Part shown: piece by piece, positions 1 through 8,552 of the stretch
Position numbering within the stretch: position 1 is the first letter of the stretch
How the letters are laid out: every line of letters begins with the position of its first letter
Notes under the pieces: generated by a model
The model's database searches: none
The model's input: the letters and a program-made list of their open reading frames with translations, nothing else
Told to the model about the DNA's origin: nothing
DNA from: Pararhizobium sp.
GTDB lineage: Bacteria > Pseudomonadota > Alphaproteobacteria > Rhizobiales > Rhizobiaceae
Direction of reading: 5' to 3'
Length of the DNA stretch: 64,000 nucleotides
NCBI GenBank assembly: GCA_017794825.1
Contig: CP051237.1
Coordinates: 2,046,001-2,110,000, forward strand
Made by a program: the position numbers and the translations under genes

Positions 1-60
1 CGACATCGACGGTGTGTGGATGGACCCGGTGACGGCGCATGTGATGATGATCTTGCTCAT
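1..60 (-). CDS. BKACE-family beta-keto acid cleavage enzyme (N-terminal 20 codons only)
   Basis: The reverse complement of the first 60 bases reads as an open frame, MSKIIITCAVTGSIHTPSMS, running off the left edge. This is the characteristic N-terminus of the BKACE family (3-keto-5-aminohexanoate cleavage enzyme and relatives, formerly DUF849). These metal-dependent TIM-barrel enzymes condense a beta-keto acid with acetyl-CoA and release acetoacetate plus a CoA thioester. The ATG lies 15 bases after the aminotransferase stop, so it is probably the last visible gene of the same minus-strand operon. An aminotransferase can supply the keto acid such an enzyme cleaves. The family call rests on only 20 residues, and the substrate cannot be told. 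Confidence 0.72.
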   Translation of the reverse strand, partial: MSKIIITCAVTGSIHTPSMS

Positions 61-75
61 TTTGCTTTGGCCAAC

Positions 76-1428
76 TCAGGCGATCCGTCGATCTACCGAC
101 ACGAGCGCCGAAAACTCCTCCAGCGCGGCCGTCAGGTTTTCCATGATCTCCTCGACATGGATTTCGGTGGCGATCACCGGTGGACAGACCATGAAGTGAT
201 CTCCCTCGTAACCGCCACGCGTCCGGCGCGAATAGATTATCAGACCCCGCTGGTAGGCCATTTCGACCAGCCGGTCATAGGCCATCAATTCGCGCGGCAA
301 CGGGTTCATCGTCACGCGGTCGGAAACCAGTTCGAAAGCGAGCAGCAGTCCCACGCCACGGACGTCGCCGACGAAATCGAAGCGTTGCTTCAGCCCCTCG
401 AGGCGTTGTTTCAGCAGGCTGCCGATGCGCATGGCGTTCGTCATCAGGTCCTCGCTCTCGATCTCCTCGATGACCGCAAGACCGGCGGCGCAGGCAAGCG
501 GGTTGCCGGCGTAAGTGTAACCGTGGATGAAACCTCCGGCGTCAAGAACGGCGTCGACGATTTCGTCGTTGGCGGCCATGGCGCCGAGTGGCGCATAACC
601 GGCCGCGAACCCTTTGGATACGACGAGGATATCAGGCGCGACGTCCCAGTGTTCGGCGGCGAAGAATTTTCCGGTCCGACCGCCGCCCGACATCACCTCG
701 TCATGGATGAGCAGCACGCCGTGGCGGTCGCAGATTTCGCGGACCGCCTGCATGTAGCCGGCAGGCGGAACCAGTGCGCCGGTCGATGCGCCGCCGATCG
801 GTTCGACCAAAAAGGCGAGAACCGTTTCCGGTCCCTCCTCAAGGATCTTCTGTTCGAGCATCGCGGCATAGTGCCGGCCAGTCCCGACATCGTCCGGATC
901 GAGCCCGTCAAGATAGGCTCGCGGCGCCGGTATCTTGGGCATCGGCCGCATCATCGCCTCGAAAGGCACGGTCATCGGCGAATATCCGGTAACGGCCAGC
1001 GCCCCGAGCGTCGCGCCATGATAACTGGGAAAGCGGGAAATGACCTTCCATCGCATGCTCTCGCCGCGCGCCACGGCATATTGGCGCGCAAGCTTGATCG
1101 CGCTTTCGACGGCTTCCGATCCGCCGGATGTAAAAAACGCCCGCTCCATTCCGGCAGGCGCGAGTTCCGCGGTCTTCGCGGCGAGTTGTTCGGCGGCTTC
1201 CGTTTCGAAATGCAGCCGATAGCCGAAAGTCGACTTTTCCATCTGCCGGCGCATGGCTTCCAGCACCCGCGGGTTTGAATGGCCGATATTGCAGACCATC
1301 GCGCCGGAAGAGCCGTCCAGATAGCGCTTTCCCTCGACATCCCACATGTAGACGCCCCGCGCCTGGTCGAGGACCGGCCGGCGGTGACGCGTCTGGTAGA
1401 AAAGGTGGCTCTTGCGATGTTCGCTCAT
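76..1428 (-). CDS. Class III PLP-dependent aminotransferase
   Basis: A full-length (450 aa) fold-type I omega-aminotransferase of the class III family, which includes beta-alanine/GABA/putrescine:pyruvate aminotransferases. Visible motifs are the PLP phosphate-binding SGGSEA near residue 101, the DEV motif at 243-245 and the Schiff-base lysine in VVSKGFAAGY (K272). Its ATG overlaps the stop of the upstream ATPase by 4 bases (ATGA), so translation is coupled. It sits between a polyamine-type ABC importer and a BKACE enzyme. It therefore probably transaminates the imported amine or amino acid, feeding a keto acid or semialdehyde onward. Substrate specificity within class III cannot be read from sequence alone. 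Confidence 0.9.
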   Translation of the reverse strand: MSEHRKSHLFYQTRHRRPVLDQARGVYMWDVEGKRYLDGSSGAMVCNIGHSNPRVLEAMRRQMEKSTFGYRLHFETEAAEQLAAKTAELAPAGMERAFFTSGGSEAVESAIKLARQYAVARGESMRWKVISRFPSYHGATLGALAVTGYSPMTVPFEAMMRPMPKIPAPRAYLDGLDPDDVGTGRHYAAMLEQKILEEGPETVLAFLVEPIGGASTGALVPPAGYMQAVREICDRHGVLLIHDEVMSGGGRTGKFFAAEHWDVAPDILVVSKGFAAGYAPLGAMAANDEIVDAVLDAGGFIHGYTYAGNPLACAAGLAVIEEIESEDLMTNAMRIGSLLKQRLEGLKQRFDFVGDVRGVGLLLAFELVSDRVTMNPLPRELMAYDRLVEMAYQRGLIIYSRRTRGGYEGDHFMVCPPVIATEIHVEEIMENLTAALEEFSALVSVDRRIA

Positions 1429-2507
1429 TCACCGTCCCCCGGCAAAACGGTGCAATCGCGCGGACGAACGCCAACGGACACGTCGGCGCCCTCGGCATGG
1501 GGGCTGGCGTCGATCATGTTGATTGCCTGGAGTTGCAGGTCGCCGACGCGGATGAAGTAGCGGGCCGCCTGGCCCTGATAGTCGACCGCCTCGACCTTCG
1601 CCGCAAAGTTCGTTGCGCTTTCTGCAGAGCCCGGTCCGGCAAGCGCCAGCTTCTCGGCCCGAATGACGAGCTTGACGGGGCCTTTCGCCCTGACGAGCGG
1701 TCCCCTGTCGGCGGGAATGATGAGCTTTCCGAGATCGGCGTTTTCAACGACAATCTCCTGCCTGTCGAGCCCGGTGCATTGCGCCTCGACGACATTCGAC
1801 GCGCCGAGGAAGCGGGCGACGAATTCGCTGGCCGGCGTGTTGTAGACAGCCTCGGGCGGACCCGCCTGCTCTACGCGGCCAGCCGACATAACGATGATCT
1901 CGTCGGACATGGCGAGCGCCTCCGACTGGTCGTGGGTGACGAAAACCGTGGTCACGCCGATGCGATGCTGGATGCGTTTCAGCTCCACGCGCATGTCCTC
2001 GCGCAGATTGGCGTCGAGAGCCGACAGCGGTTCGTCCAGCAGAAGCACGTCCGGTTCGATGACGATGGCGCGGGCGAGCGCGATACGTTGCTGCTGACCG
2101 CCGGAAAGCTCGCGCGGATAGCGCTCGGCGACATGCGGAAGCTGAACGAGGTCCAGCGCTTCCTTCACCTTTGCCGCCCGGTCCGCCCGTGGGACATTCC
2201 GGTACTTCAGTCCGAAAGCGATGTTGTCGGCCACCGTCTTGTGGGGAAACAGGGCATAGTTCTGGAAGACCAGGCCGAGATTGCGCCTGTGGATCGGCAC
2301 CTCGTTGACCCGCTTGCCCTTGATGGCGATCTCGCCCTCGGTCGGATCGAGCAGCCCGGCGATCATCCTGAGCGTCGTGGTCTTGCCGCACCCGGACGGC
2401 CCGAGGAGCGTGACGAAGCCGCCCTCGGCGATGTCGAGAGACATGCGGTGAACAGCGGTGAAATCGCCAAATTGCTTGACGATGTCGGTAAGGGAGACGG
2501 CGTTCAA
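1425..2507 (-). CDS. ABC transporter ATP-binding protein, PotA-like (polyamine/opine type)
   Basis: ATPase subunit of a spermidine/putrescine-type importer. It shows Walker A GPSGCGKTT near residue 38, signature LSGGQQQR, Walker B VLLLDEP, the switch histidine in FVTHDQSEA and a C-terminal TOBE region. A longer frame opens at an upstream ATG (2555), but that stretch lies in the hairpin downstream of the binding-protein gene and looks non-coding. The better start is the TTG at 2507, giving L/M-NAVSLTDIVKQFG, with AGGA 9 bases upstream. It is fourth in the operon permease-permease-SBP-ATPase-aminotransferase. The ligand is inferred only from family and neighbours. Confidence 0.88.
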   Translation of the reverse strand: MNAVSLTDIVKQFGDFTAVHRMSLDIAEGGFVTLLGPSGCGKTTTLRMIAGLLDPTEGEIAIKGKRVNEVPIHRRNLGLVFQNYALFPHKTVADNIAFGLKYRNVPRADRAAKVKEALDLVQLPHVAERYPRELSGGQQQRIALARAIVIEPDVLLLDEPLSALDANLREDMRVELKRIQHRIGVTTVFVTHDQSEALAMSDEIIVMSAGRVEQAGPPEAVYNTPASEFVARFLGASNVVEAQCTGLDRQEIVVENADLGKLIIPADRGPLVRAKGPVKLVIRAEKLALAGPGSAESATNFAAKVEAVDYQGQAARYFIRVGDLQLQAINMIDASPHAEGADVSVGVRPRDCTVLPGDGE

Positions 2508-2540
2508 CGTCCAGCATCCTGCGTTGTTGATGAGAAGGAC

Positions 2541-2570
2541 GACCGGCGCCAACATTGACGAGCGCCGGTC
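2541..2570 (-). other. Stem-loop downstream of the solute-binding protein gene
   Basis: Perfect 9-bp inverted repeat GACCGGCGC (2541-2549) / GCGCCGGTC (2562-2570) with a 12-base loop. It begins 13 bases after the binding-protein stop and ends 34 bases before the TTG start of the ATPase. No T-tract follows on the minus strand, so it looks like a 3' mRNA stabiliser or partial attenuator that raises SBP over ATPase levels, as REP elements do after malE. The role is inferred. Confidence 0.7.
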
Positions 2571-2582
2571 AGATATTCCGGA

Positions 2583-3722
2583 TCAGTAACCTTTCTGGAT
2601 ACGCCCGAACTTCTTCGACCATTCCTGTTCATGGCCGTTCCAGTAGGCGGGATCGGCGAAGGTCAGGCCGGACAGCGTGCCGGTCGGATCGAATGCCGGC
2701 AGCGTCGGTATCTTTTTGCCGAGGTCGACCTTGGTCGGATCCAGCGCCGGCGGATAGTTCTGGCCCTCGGCCACCGCGATCGACGTTTCAGGCGCCAGCA
2801 TGAAGTTGAGGAGCTCCTCGCATTCCGGCATCGGCGATCCCTTGATCACGAACAGGCACTCCTGCCAGCCGAAGCCGTTCGGCGGGTCCATGTAGCCGAT
2901 GTCGTGGCCCTGTTCCTGAAGCGCGTAAATACGGCCGGACCAGCCCTCGGTGACATAGACCTCCTCCTCGGCGAGCAGGCTCATCAGTTCGGCGCCGGAA
3001 CTCCAGTATTTGAGCAGCAGATCGCGGTTCTCGCGGATCGCCTCCCAGATGGCGTCCATGTCGGTGGCGCCGTTCGGATCCTGGTCCGTCTGCAGCGAGG
3101 CGTACCAGATACGGGTGCGCCAGTCGCTCCAGCCGCTGATCTTGCCCTTGAGCTTTTCGTCGAGCAGTATCTTCGCGCCCTTTTCCTTCATCTCGTCGTC
3201 GGAGATGTGCTTGCGGTTATAGGCAAGTCCGGTGGTGCCGTAGTCATAGGGAACGCAGGACAGCGTTCCGTCCGTGACCTTGCTGAAGACTTCGGTCAGC
3301 TTTGGAATGACGTACTGCAGATTGGGGATGTTGTCGGTGTTGAGGTCCGAGGCGAGGCCGAGCTGGGCGTAGCGTGCGTAATCGAATACGCCGGAGAGGT
3401 GTGCGATGTTGTATTCGCCGGGCTGGCTCGCCTTGACTCGGGAAAGATACTCGTCGGAACCGCCGAAGGTGCCGTCGACGACCTTCACGCCGGTTTCAGC
3501 CGTGAATGGATCGAAGGCGTATTTGCGAAACGCCTCGGAGACGACGCCGCCCCAGCCATCGAACCGGACCTCTTCCACTGCCGCGCTGGCCTCGCGAATG
3601 AAGGGCGACGAAACGCCGTAGGCGAGGCTCGCGGCGCCAATCAGGCCGAGAAAGGTGCGCCGGTCGAGGTCGCCGTTCATGTAGCGTTCGCGAAGTCGTT
3701 CGTATCTTTTTGTACTGTCCAT
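2583..3722 (-). CDS. ABC transporter substrate-binding protein, PotD/PotF-like, Tat-exported
   Basis: Periplasmic binding protein of the polyamine-type ABC importer, about 379 aa. The N-terminus has a twin-arginine signal (LDRRTFLGL followed by a hydrophobic stretch ending near SSPFIREASA), so it is probably exported folded by Tat. The mature part (VRFDGWGG, YDYGTTGLAYN, YVTEGWSGRIYALQEQG) matches the PotD/PotF family. Three in-frame ATGs occur at 3734, 3728 and 3722. A GGAG 6 bases upstream favours 3722 (MDSTKRYERL). It follows the two permeases and precedes the ATPase. Likely ligands are polyamines, GABA or opine-like compounds; the ligand is not determined. Confidence 0.87.
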   Translation of the reverse strand: MDSTKRYERLRERYMNGDLDRRTFLGLIGAASLAYGVSSPFIREASAAVEEVRFDGWGGVVSEAFRKYAFDPFTAETGVKVVDGTFGGSDEYLSRVKASQPGEYNIAHLSGVFDYARYAQLGLASDLNTDNIPNLQYVIPKLTEVFSKVTDGTLSCVPYDYGTTGLAYNRKHISDDEMKEKGAKILLDEKLKGKISGWSDWRTRIWYASLQTDQDPNGATDMDAIWEAIRENRDLLLKYWSSGAELMSLLAEEEVYVTEGWSGRIYALQEQGHDIGYMDPPNGFGWQECLFVIKGSPMPECEELLNFMLAPETSIAVAEGQNYPPALDPTKVDLGKKIPTLPAFDPTGTLSGLTFADPAYWNGHEQEWSKKFGRIQKGY

Positions 3723-3761
3723 TTTCATCTCCATGTTTGACGGTCGAAATATTTCCTGGGT

Positions 3762-4547
3762 TCAGCCGCCGCTTTTCATCGAGGCCCACCGGGCGATCGC
3801 CAGCCCCAGAACTGGCAATCCGACGGTGAGCAAGATCATCACGGTCCCGAGCGCGTTGATCTCCGGAGAAATCGAGTTGCGCAGCATCGCGAAAATTTGG
3901 GTAGGTACGGTTTCAACGCCGCCGGGCTTCCAGAACAGGGTGCCGGTAATATCGTCGAAACTGATGGTGAAGGCGAAGAGCCCACCCGCAAGCACTGCCG
4001 GCAACAACAGCGGCAATGTTATCTGGAAGAAAGTCTGGACGGGGTTCGCGCCGAGACTGAGAGCCGCTTCTTCTATGTCGCGCCGGATGCCGATCAGCCG
4101 CGCCTGGACCACAAGGATGACGAAAGGCAGCGTGAAGATGACATGGCCAAAGAGCAGCAGGGCAAAACTCTTGTTGATCGACAGGAAGTTGAGGAACAGG
4201 AGCAGCGCCACGGCCAGAACCACCTCCGGCACCAGAATGGGCGCGATCAGGACCGTGCTAATGAGGTTTTGTCCCGGCACCTTGTAGCGGATCAGCGCCA
4301 GGCTCGCGAGCACGCCAAGCGTGGTGGAGATCAGCGCCGTCAGTCCGCCGAGGATAATCGAGGTGCGGAAAGCCCGCAGGATCGCCTCGTTGTTCGCGAG
4401 CTCGATAAACCAGCGGAAGGAGAAACCGGTCATCGGGAAGCTTCCGAACTGGCTGGCGTTGAAGCTCAGAAGCACAACCACAGCCACGGGCAGGAACATG
4501 AAAATATAGACCAGAATGGCCCACATCCGGATCAGCATCCAGCCCAT
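3762..4547 (-). CDS. ABC transporter permease, PotC-like
   Basis: Inner-membrane permease of 261 aa with about six hydrophobic segments and the binding-protein-dependent transport EAA loop (DIEEAALSLGANPVQTFFQI...LP), which docks on the ATPase. Its start overlaps the stop of the upstream permease by one base. Downstream, the SBP start is about 40 bases away. It pairs with the PotB-like permease to form the channel. It is assigned to the PotC side because it is second in the operon and lacks an N-terminal extension. Confidence 0.88.
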   Translation of the reverse strand: MGWMLIRMWAILVYIFMFLPVAVVVLLSFNASQFGSFPMTGFSFRWFIELANNEAILRAFRTSIILGGLTALISTTLGVLASLALIRYKVPGQNLISTVLIAPILVPEVVLAVALLLFLNFLSINKSFALLLFGHVIFTLPFVILVVQARLIGIRRDIEEAALSLGANPVQTFFQITLPLLLPAVLAGGLFAFTISFDDITGTLFWKPGGVETVPTQIFAMLRNSISPEINALGTVMILLTVGLPVLGLAIARWASMKSGG

Positions 4548-5413
4548 CAGCCGAGCCCCTTCATCAACTGGGCCATGCCGAGGAAATGATTATATAGGAG
4601 CACGAGAGCGCCGAGGATGACGAGCAGCATCAGCGACAGCGCCGAACCGAGCGGCCAATTGAGCTGGGTGATGATCGCCTCGAACACCAGATTGGCGAAC
4701 ATCGCGTCGGTCGGACCGCCGAGGACCAGCGGCGTGATGTAGGTGCCGGCGGCCAGAACGAAGCACAGAAGGCCGCCGGCCGCCAGGCCCGGGAGCGACA
4801 GCGGCAGGGTCACCTCGCGGAAACCCTGGATTCGAGTCGCCCCGAGGGAATTTGCGGCGTCTTCGAGATTCCGATCAATCCCGTCGAGACTGACGAAGAT
4901 GTTCAGGATCATGAACGGCATCAGAAAATGCACGAGACCGAGGATGACGGTCGCCTCGTTGTAGAGCATCTGAATCGGCTCGTTGATCACGCCGGTCCAC
5001 ATCAGGAATGTGTTGAGCGCGCCGGACACGCCGAGAATGTTGATCCACGACATGGTGCGTATGATGTAGCTTACCCAGAAGGGCAGCATGAGCAGAAGCA
5101 GCAGAAGCGCCTTGTTGCCTTTGGAACGCGCGATGAAATAGGCGGCCGGATACCCGGCTGCCGCGCAGACGACGGTGGTTATGGCGGCGATCTTCAGCGT
5201 ATTGAGCAGAATGTCGCGATAGAACGGATCGCCCAGCGCCTCCTGCCAGTTGTCGAGAAAGAAGCCGACCTCGTCGGCGCCGGTCGCCGTTCTCAGCCAG
5301 AACGAATAGACGACGATGAACAGGAGCGGCACGAACAGGAGAAGCGTCACCACCAGCAGCGCCGGCGACAACAAGATCCATGGTTGTCGGGCTTCGCGCG
5401 CCTCGACGGTCAT
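4547..5413 (-). CDS. ABC transporter permease, PotB-like
   Basis: First gene of the polyamine-type importer operon. The frame stays open back to 5656, but the upstream part overlaps the divergent LysR gene. The sensible start is the ATG at 5413 (MTVEAREARQPW) preceded by AGGGGAAC, giving 288 aa. It has a long first periplasmic loop after TM1, about six membrane segments and the EAA loop (NLEDAANSLGATRIQGF...LPLSLPG). It is transcribed away from the LysR gene across a 91-bp intergenic region, so that regulator probably controls it. Confidence 0.88.
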   Translation of the reverse strand: MTVEAREARQPWILLSPALLVVTLLLFVPLLFIVVYSFWLRTATGADEVGFFLDNWQEALGDPFYRDILLNTLKIAAITTVVCAAAGYPAAYFIARSKGNKALLLLLLMLPFWVSYIIRTMSWINILGVSGALNTFLMWTGVINEPIQMLYNEATVILGLVHFLMPFMILNIFVSLDGIDRNLEDAANSLGATRIQGFREVTLPLSLPGLAAGGLLCFVLAAGTYITPLVLGGPTDAMFANLVFEAIITQLNWPLGSALSLMLLVILGALVLLYNHFLGMAQLMKGLG

Positions 5414-5469
5414 GCCGTTCCCCTTTTTTTGATTGCATTGATGGTGCCGAGCGGGCAACAATAGGTCAA

Positions 5470-5506
5470 ATAGATAATACCAATCAGGACTATTGATTGA
5501 ATCTAT
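5470..5506. promoter_or_regulatory. Divergent promoter region with LysR-type inverted repeats
   Basis: The gap between the PotB-like permease (start 5413) and the LysR gene holds CAATC (5481-5485) - 9 bases - GATTG (5495-5499), partly nested in ATAGAT (5470-5475) / ATCTAT (5501-5506). LysR-type regulators commonly bind such dyads between their own gene and a divergent target operon. The outer and inner repeats are not exactly co-centred, so only the inner one is a good operator candidate. Confidence 0.45.
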
Positions 5507-6467
5507 GATGGCGTCGGAAGGCGATTTCGAGAAGCTGGCGCGCCAGCTCGACTGGAACCTGCTTCGCACCTTCATCGTGCTCGCCGAAGCCGGCAGCGTG
5601 ACGGCGGCAGCAGAACGACTGATGCTGAAGCAGCCGACGGTGTCGAGCGCCCTCAAGCGTCTCGAGGAGCGACTGGACCGGCGACTGATCGACCGCTCTC
5701 CCGGGCATTTCCGGTTGACCGAAGCCGGACAACTGCTCTATCGCGAGGCGATCGACATCCAGGGCGCCATCATAAGACTGGGCACCCTGATCCGCGACGT
5801 AACAGACGAAGTGCGGGGCCACGTCCGCATCGCCATGGCGAGCCACGTCGTCTCACCTCTATTCGACGACGCCTTGACCGAATTCCACAAGGCCCATCCG
5901 GCGGCAACCATCTCCATCGACGTTGCGGCCAGCAAACATGCGCTTGCAGAAGTAACAGCGCGCCGCGCCTCCATGGCCGTCTGTCTCGTGCACAAGCGTA
6001 GCCCAAGGCTGGAGTATCGACGGCTCTACCGCGAATATTTCGGCCTTTTCTGCGGGCCCTCGCATCCTCTCTTCGGTCGCAAGAACCTGAGTTTGGCGGA
6101 CCTTGCCGGCCAGTCCTCCGTCAGCTTCGTAACCGATCAGATGGACGACGCCCTGCGCCCGGTCGCCCTCATGCGCGCCCAGGCCAATCTGGACGACCGG
6201 ATCGTCGGCACCTCGGCCCATCTGGAGGAGGTCCGACGCATGATCATCGCCGGTCTCGGTATCGGCCCGCTTCCGGTCCATGTTATGCGCCGCGATGTCG
6301 AGGACGGACTTCTCTGGCAGTTGCCGCCCTATGATCAGGTGCCGGCCATCGACGTGCATGTCGCCTGGAACCCGAGCGCGCGGTTCAACCGCGCCGAACT
6401 TCTGCTCAGGGAGGCGTTGCTGGCGAAGATCGACGAGACTCCACTGGAAAAGCGCACCTATTCCTGA
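5505..6467 (+). CDS. LysR-family transcriptional regulator
   Basis: About 320 aa, the normal LysR length. The N-terminal winged HTH (DWNLLRTFIVLAEAGSVTAAAERLM...QPTVSSALKRLEERL) is followed by the two-lobed effector domain. A TTG at 5493 could extend it by four codons, but that codon lies in the CAATC/GATTG repeat and neither start has a clear Shine-Dalgarno, so the ATG pair at 5505/5508 is preferred. It is divergent from the polyamine-type ABC, aminotransferase and BKACE operon. It is therefore probably the operon's ligand-responsive regulator, sensing the imported amine or a product; the effector is unknown. Confidence 0.87.
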   Translation: MMASEGDFEKLARQLDWNLLRTFIVLAEAGSVTAAAERLMLKQPTVSSALKRLEERLDRRLIDRSPGHFRLTEAGQLLYREAIDIQGAIIRLGTLIRDVTDEVRGHVRIAMASHVVSPLFDDALTEFHKAHPAATISIDVAASKHALAEVTARRASMAVCLVHKRSPRLEYRRLYREYFGLFCGPSHPLFGRKNLSLADLAGQSSVSFVTDQMDDALRPVALMRAQANLDDRIVGTSAHLEEVRRMIIAGLGIGPLPVHVMRRDVEDGLLWQLPPYDQVPAIDVHVAWNPSARFNRAELLLREALLAKIDETPLEKRTYS

Positions 6468-6513
6468 CGGCGGGGTCTGCGTGTTAAGGCTTGTGAAACA
6501 CGAAACGGGATGA

Positions 6514-7413
6514 ATGGTCATGAAGGCAGCAGACCTCGCAAAACTCTACCGCATCGAAGACGGAAAGGATTTCCGCTTGGACCGGATCGACCCGTCGGAC
6601 ACGTGCGGCCTGGACATCGAGAAAGCCGAGGCGAAAGAACAGATCGCTGCGGACATCAAGGAGATGAAGGACCTTCAGGAAAAGCTATACGCCGAAGGCA
6701 AATGGGCGCTCCTGATCGTGCTGCAGGCCATGGACGCAGCCGGCAAGGACAGCGCGATCGAACACGTCATGACGGGGATCAATCCTCAAGGCTGCGAAGT
6801 CCGGTCTTTCAAGGCCCCCAGCCCGAACGAACTCAAGCATGATTTCCTCTGGCGACACGCCCGCGTGCTGCCGGAAAGGGGCAGGATCGGCATCTTCAAC
6901 CGCTCGCATTACGAGGAAGTGCTGGTGGTGCGGGTCCACCCGGAAATCCTGGAAGGCCAGAATATCCCCGACAAACTGACCGGAAACGAAGTTTGGAAGC
7001 TGCGTTACAAGGACATCCGCGCCTTCGAAAAGCACCTTGCGAATAATGGCACGGTCGTCCTGAAATTCTTCCTGCACATCTCCCGCGACGAACAGGCGCG
7101 GCGCTTTCTCGACCGGATCGAGGAGCAGGACAAGAACTGGAAGTTTTCAGCGAGCGACATTTCCGAACGCGAACGCTGGGACGAGTACATGCACGCCTAT
7201 GAGGAAGCAATCCGCAATACTGCGCGCGACCATGCGCCCTGGCATGTCGTGCCTTCCGACAACAAATGGTTCGCCCGAATGGTGATTGCAGCCACTATCG
7301 TCGAGGCCCTCGAACGGATCGACCCGAAATTTCCGGAAGTCAGCGATGACGCGATCGAAGGGATGAAGGAAGCCCGCGTGCTCCTGAGAAAAGAGCTGGG
7401 CCTCAAGGACTGA
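6514..7413 (+). CDS. ppk2: Polyphosphate kinase 2 family protein (polyphosphate:nucleotide phosphotransferase)
   Basis: A single-domain PPK2 of 299 aa. PPK2 enzymes transfer phosphate between polyphosphate and nucleoside mono- or diphosphates in the cytoplasm. Visible signatures are the Walker A-like AMDAAGKDSAIEH near residue 72, the NRSHYEEVLVVRVHPE Walker B/lid region near 125, and the C-terminal APWHVVPSDNKWFARM. The DAAGKDS plus FNRSHYEEVLV pattern resembles the class III group, which can phosphorylate AMP as well as ADP; the subclass is an inference. ATG codons lie at 6514 and 6520. It stands alone between the LysR gene and an efflux pair, with no exopolyphosphatase or ppk1 nearby. Confidence 0.9.
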   Translation: MVMKAADLAKLYRIEDGKDFRLDRIDPSDTCGLDIEKAEAKEQIAADIKEMKDLQEKLYAEGKWALLIVLQAMDAAGKDSAIEHVMTGINPQGCEVRSFKAPSPNELKHDFLWRHARVLPERGRIGIFNRSHYEEVLVVRVHPEILEGQNIPDKLTGNEVWKLRYKDIRAFEKHLANNGTVVLKFFLHISRDEQARRFLDRIEEQDKNWKFSASDISERERWDEYMHAYEEAIRNTARDHAPWHVVPSDNKWFARMVIAATIVEALERIDPKFPEVSDDAIEGMKEARVLLRKELGLKD

Positions 7414-7535
7414 ACCGGCGTTGTCGACAATCTGCGGTTTTTATTCCCTACAATTATTGGTAGTGCAAATGAACGTGTCAGGCGTTTAAGATACCTCACC
7501 CGTGCACCGCCGGGGCTGTAACGCTGGAGGACGAC

Positions 7536-8552
7536 ATGTTCGGGCGATCCCTGGTTCTGGTTTTCCTGCTGGTCGTTGCTACGATCTATGTCGCCAATGA
7601 GTTGTCCCGGCGTTATTTCTCCTATTCGAGCGACGCCTTCGTGCTGACCGATATTGTAGCGGTGGCGCCCACGGTCGCCGGTCGCCTTGTCAAGCTATCC
7701 GTAAATGACAACCAGAAAGTTGCGACCGGAGATCCCCTTTTTGAAGTGGACCCGCAGCCCTACGAACTCGCCCTTGCCTCGGCCAAGGCGTCGCTCGAAC
7801 TGGCCGAAGCCTCGAAAAAGGCGGCCGAAGACGCCTTTGCGGAGGCAACGGACAATGTCGCCTCGGCAAAGGCCGTATTCGAAGATGCGCAGAAAACCGA
7901 GAAACGCCTGAAAACCCTGACGGATCAGGGGTTCGTGACCCAGCAGAGGCTGGACAACATCAGCCGGGATCTGGCGACGGCCCTTGCCGATTATCAGCGC
8001 GCGAAAGCGGCGACGACTGTAGCGGCGGATGCGGTTAAGAAAAGCACGGCTGAAATCGCCGCCGCCTCCGCCGAGCGCGGTCTTGCAGCCTACAATCTGT
8101 CGCAGGCGTCAGTGCCTGCTCCGACCGGGGGATACATCGCCCCGTTCACGGTCAGGGAAGGCGCCTATCTTCACATCGGCGACCCGGTGCTCGTCGTCGT
8201 CAGCGACAGCCAGTGGCGCCTTGTCGTCAATCTGCCAGAGGAGCGGCTTGCCCATCTACAGGTCGGTCAGCCCGCCTGGATGATGATCGCCTCCAAACCC
8301 TGGCATATCGTCCGCGGACGAGTCAAAAGCGTTTCCCGGGGTATCGCGCGATCCGCCGTGGAACCGTCGGCGCTCCCCTATGTCGCTCCGATCACCGAAT
8401 GGATACGCCTGTCTCGCCGTTTTCCGGTCGAGATCAGTTTCGACGACCCGCAGGATCTCCGGCTGTTCATGGGCGCGGATGCGAGAGTGTTTATCCGGCA
8501 TACGGACACGGGCAACGAAGCGACCGCGCCGGTCGAAACAGGTAAATCGTGA
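7536..8552 (+). CDS. HlyD-family membrane-fusion (periplasmic adaptor) protein of an efflux pump
   Basis: A 338-aa adaptor: one N-terminal membrane anchor (about residues 4-22), a biotinyl-lipoyl half-motif (VAPTVAGRLVKLSVNDNQ and PLFEVDP), an alanine-rich coiled coil (about 75-185), then lipoyl and beta-barrel segments (SVPAPTGGYIAPFTVREGAY). This is the EmrA/AaeA layout. The ATG has GGAGG 5 bases upstream. Its stop overlaps the GTG of the FUSC gene (GTGA), so the two form one two-gene unit, as with aaeA-aaeB for aromatic-acid efflux. The substrate is not shown. Confidence 0.86.
   Translation: MFGRSLVLVFLLVVATIYVANELSRRYFSYSSDAFVLTDIVAVAPTVAGRLVKLSVNDNQKVATGDPLFEVDPQPYELALASAKASLELAEASKKAAEDAFAEATDNVASAKAVFEDAQKTEKRLKTLTDQGFVTQQRLDNISRDLATALADYQRAKAATTVAADAVKKSTAEIAAASAERGLAAYNLSQASVPAPTGGYIAPFTVREGAYLHIGDPVLVVVSDSQWRLVVNLPEERLAHLQVGQPAWMMIASKPWHIVRGRVKSVSRGIARSAVEPSALPYVAPITEWIRLSRRFPVEISFDDPQDLRLFMGADARVFIRHTDTGNEATAPVETGKS

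Noticed and set aside
16..1278. Long plus-strand open frame (420 codons) over the aminotransferase gene
   Set aside because: It is the antisense shadow of the class III aminotransferase. Its translation is Arg/His-rich with no domain, whereas the minus frame has all PLP motifs.
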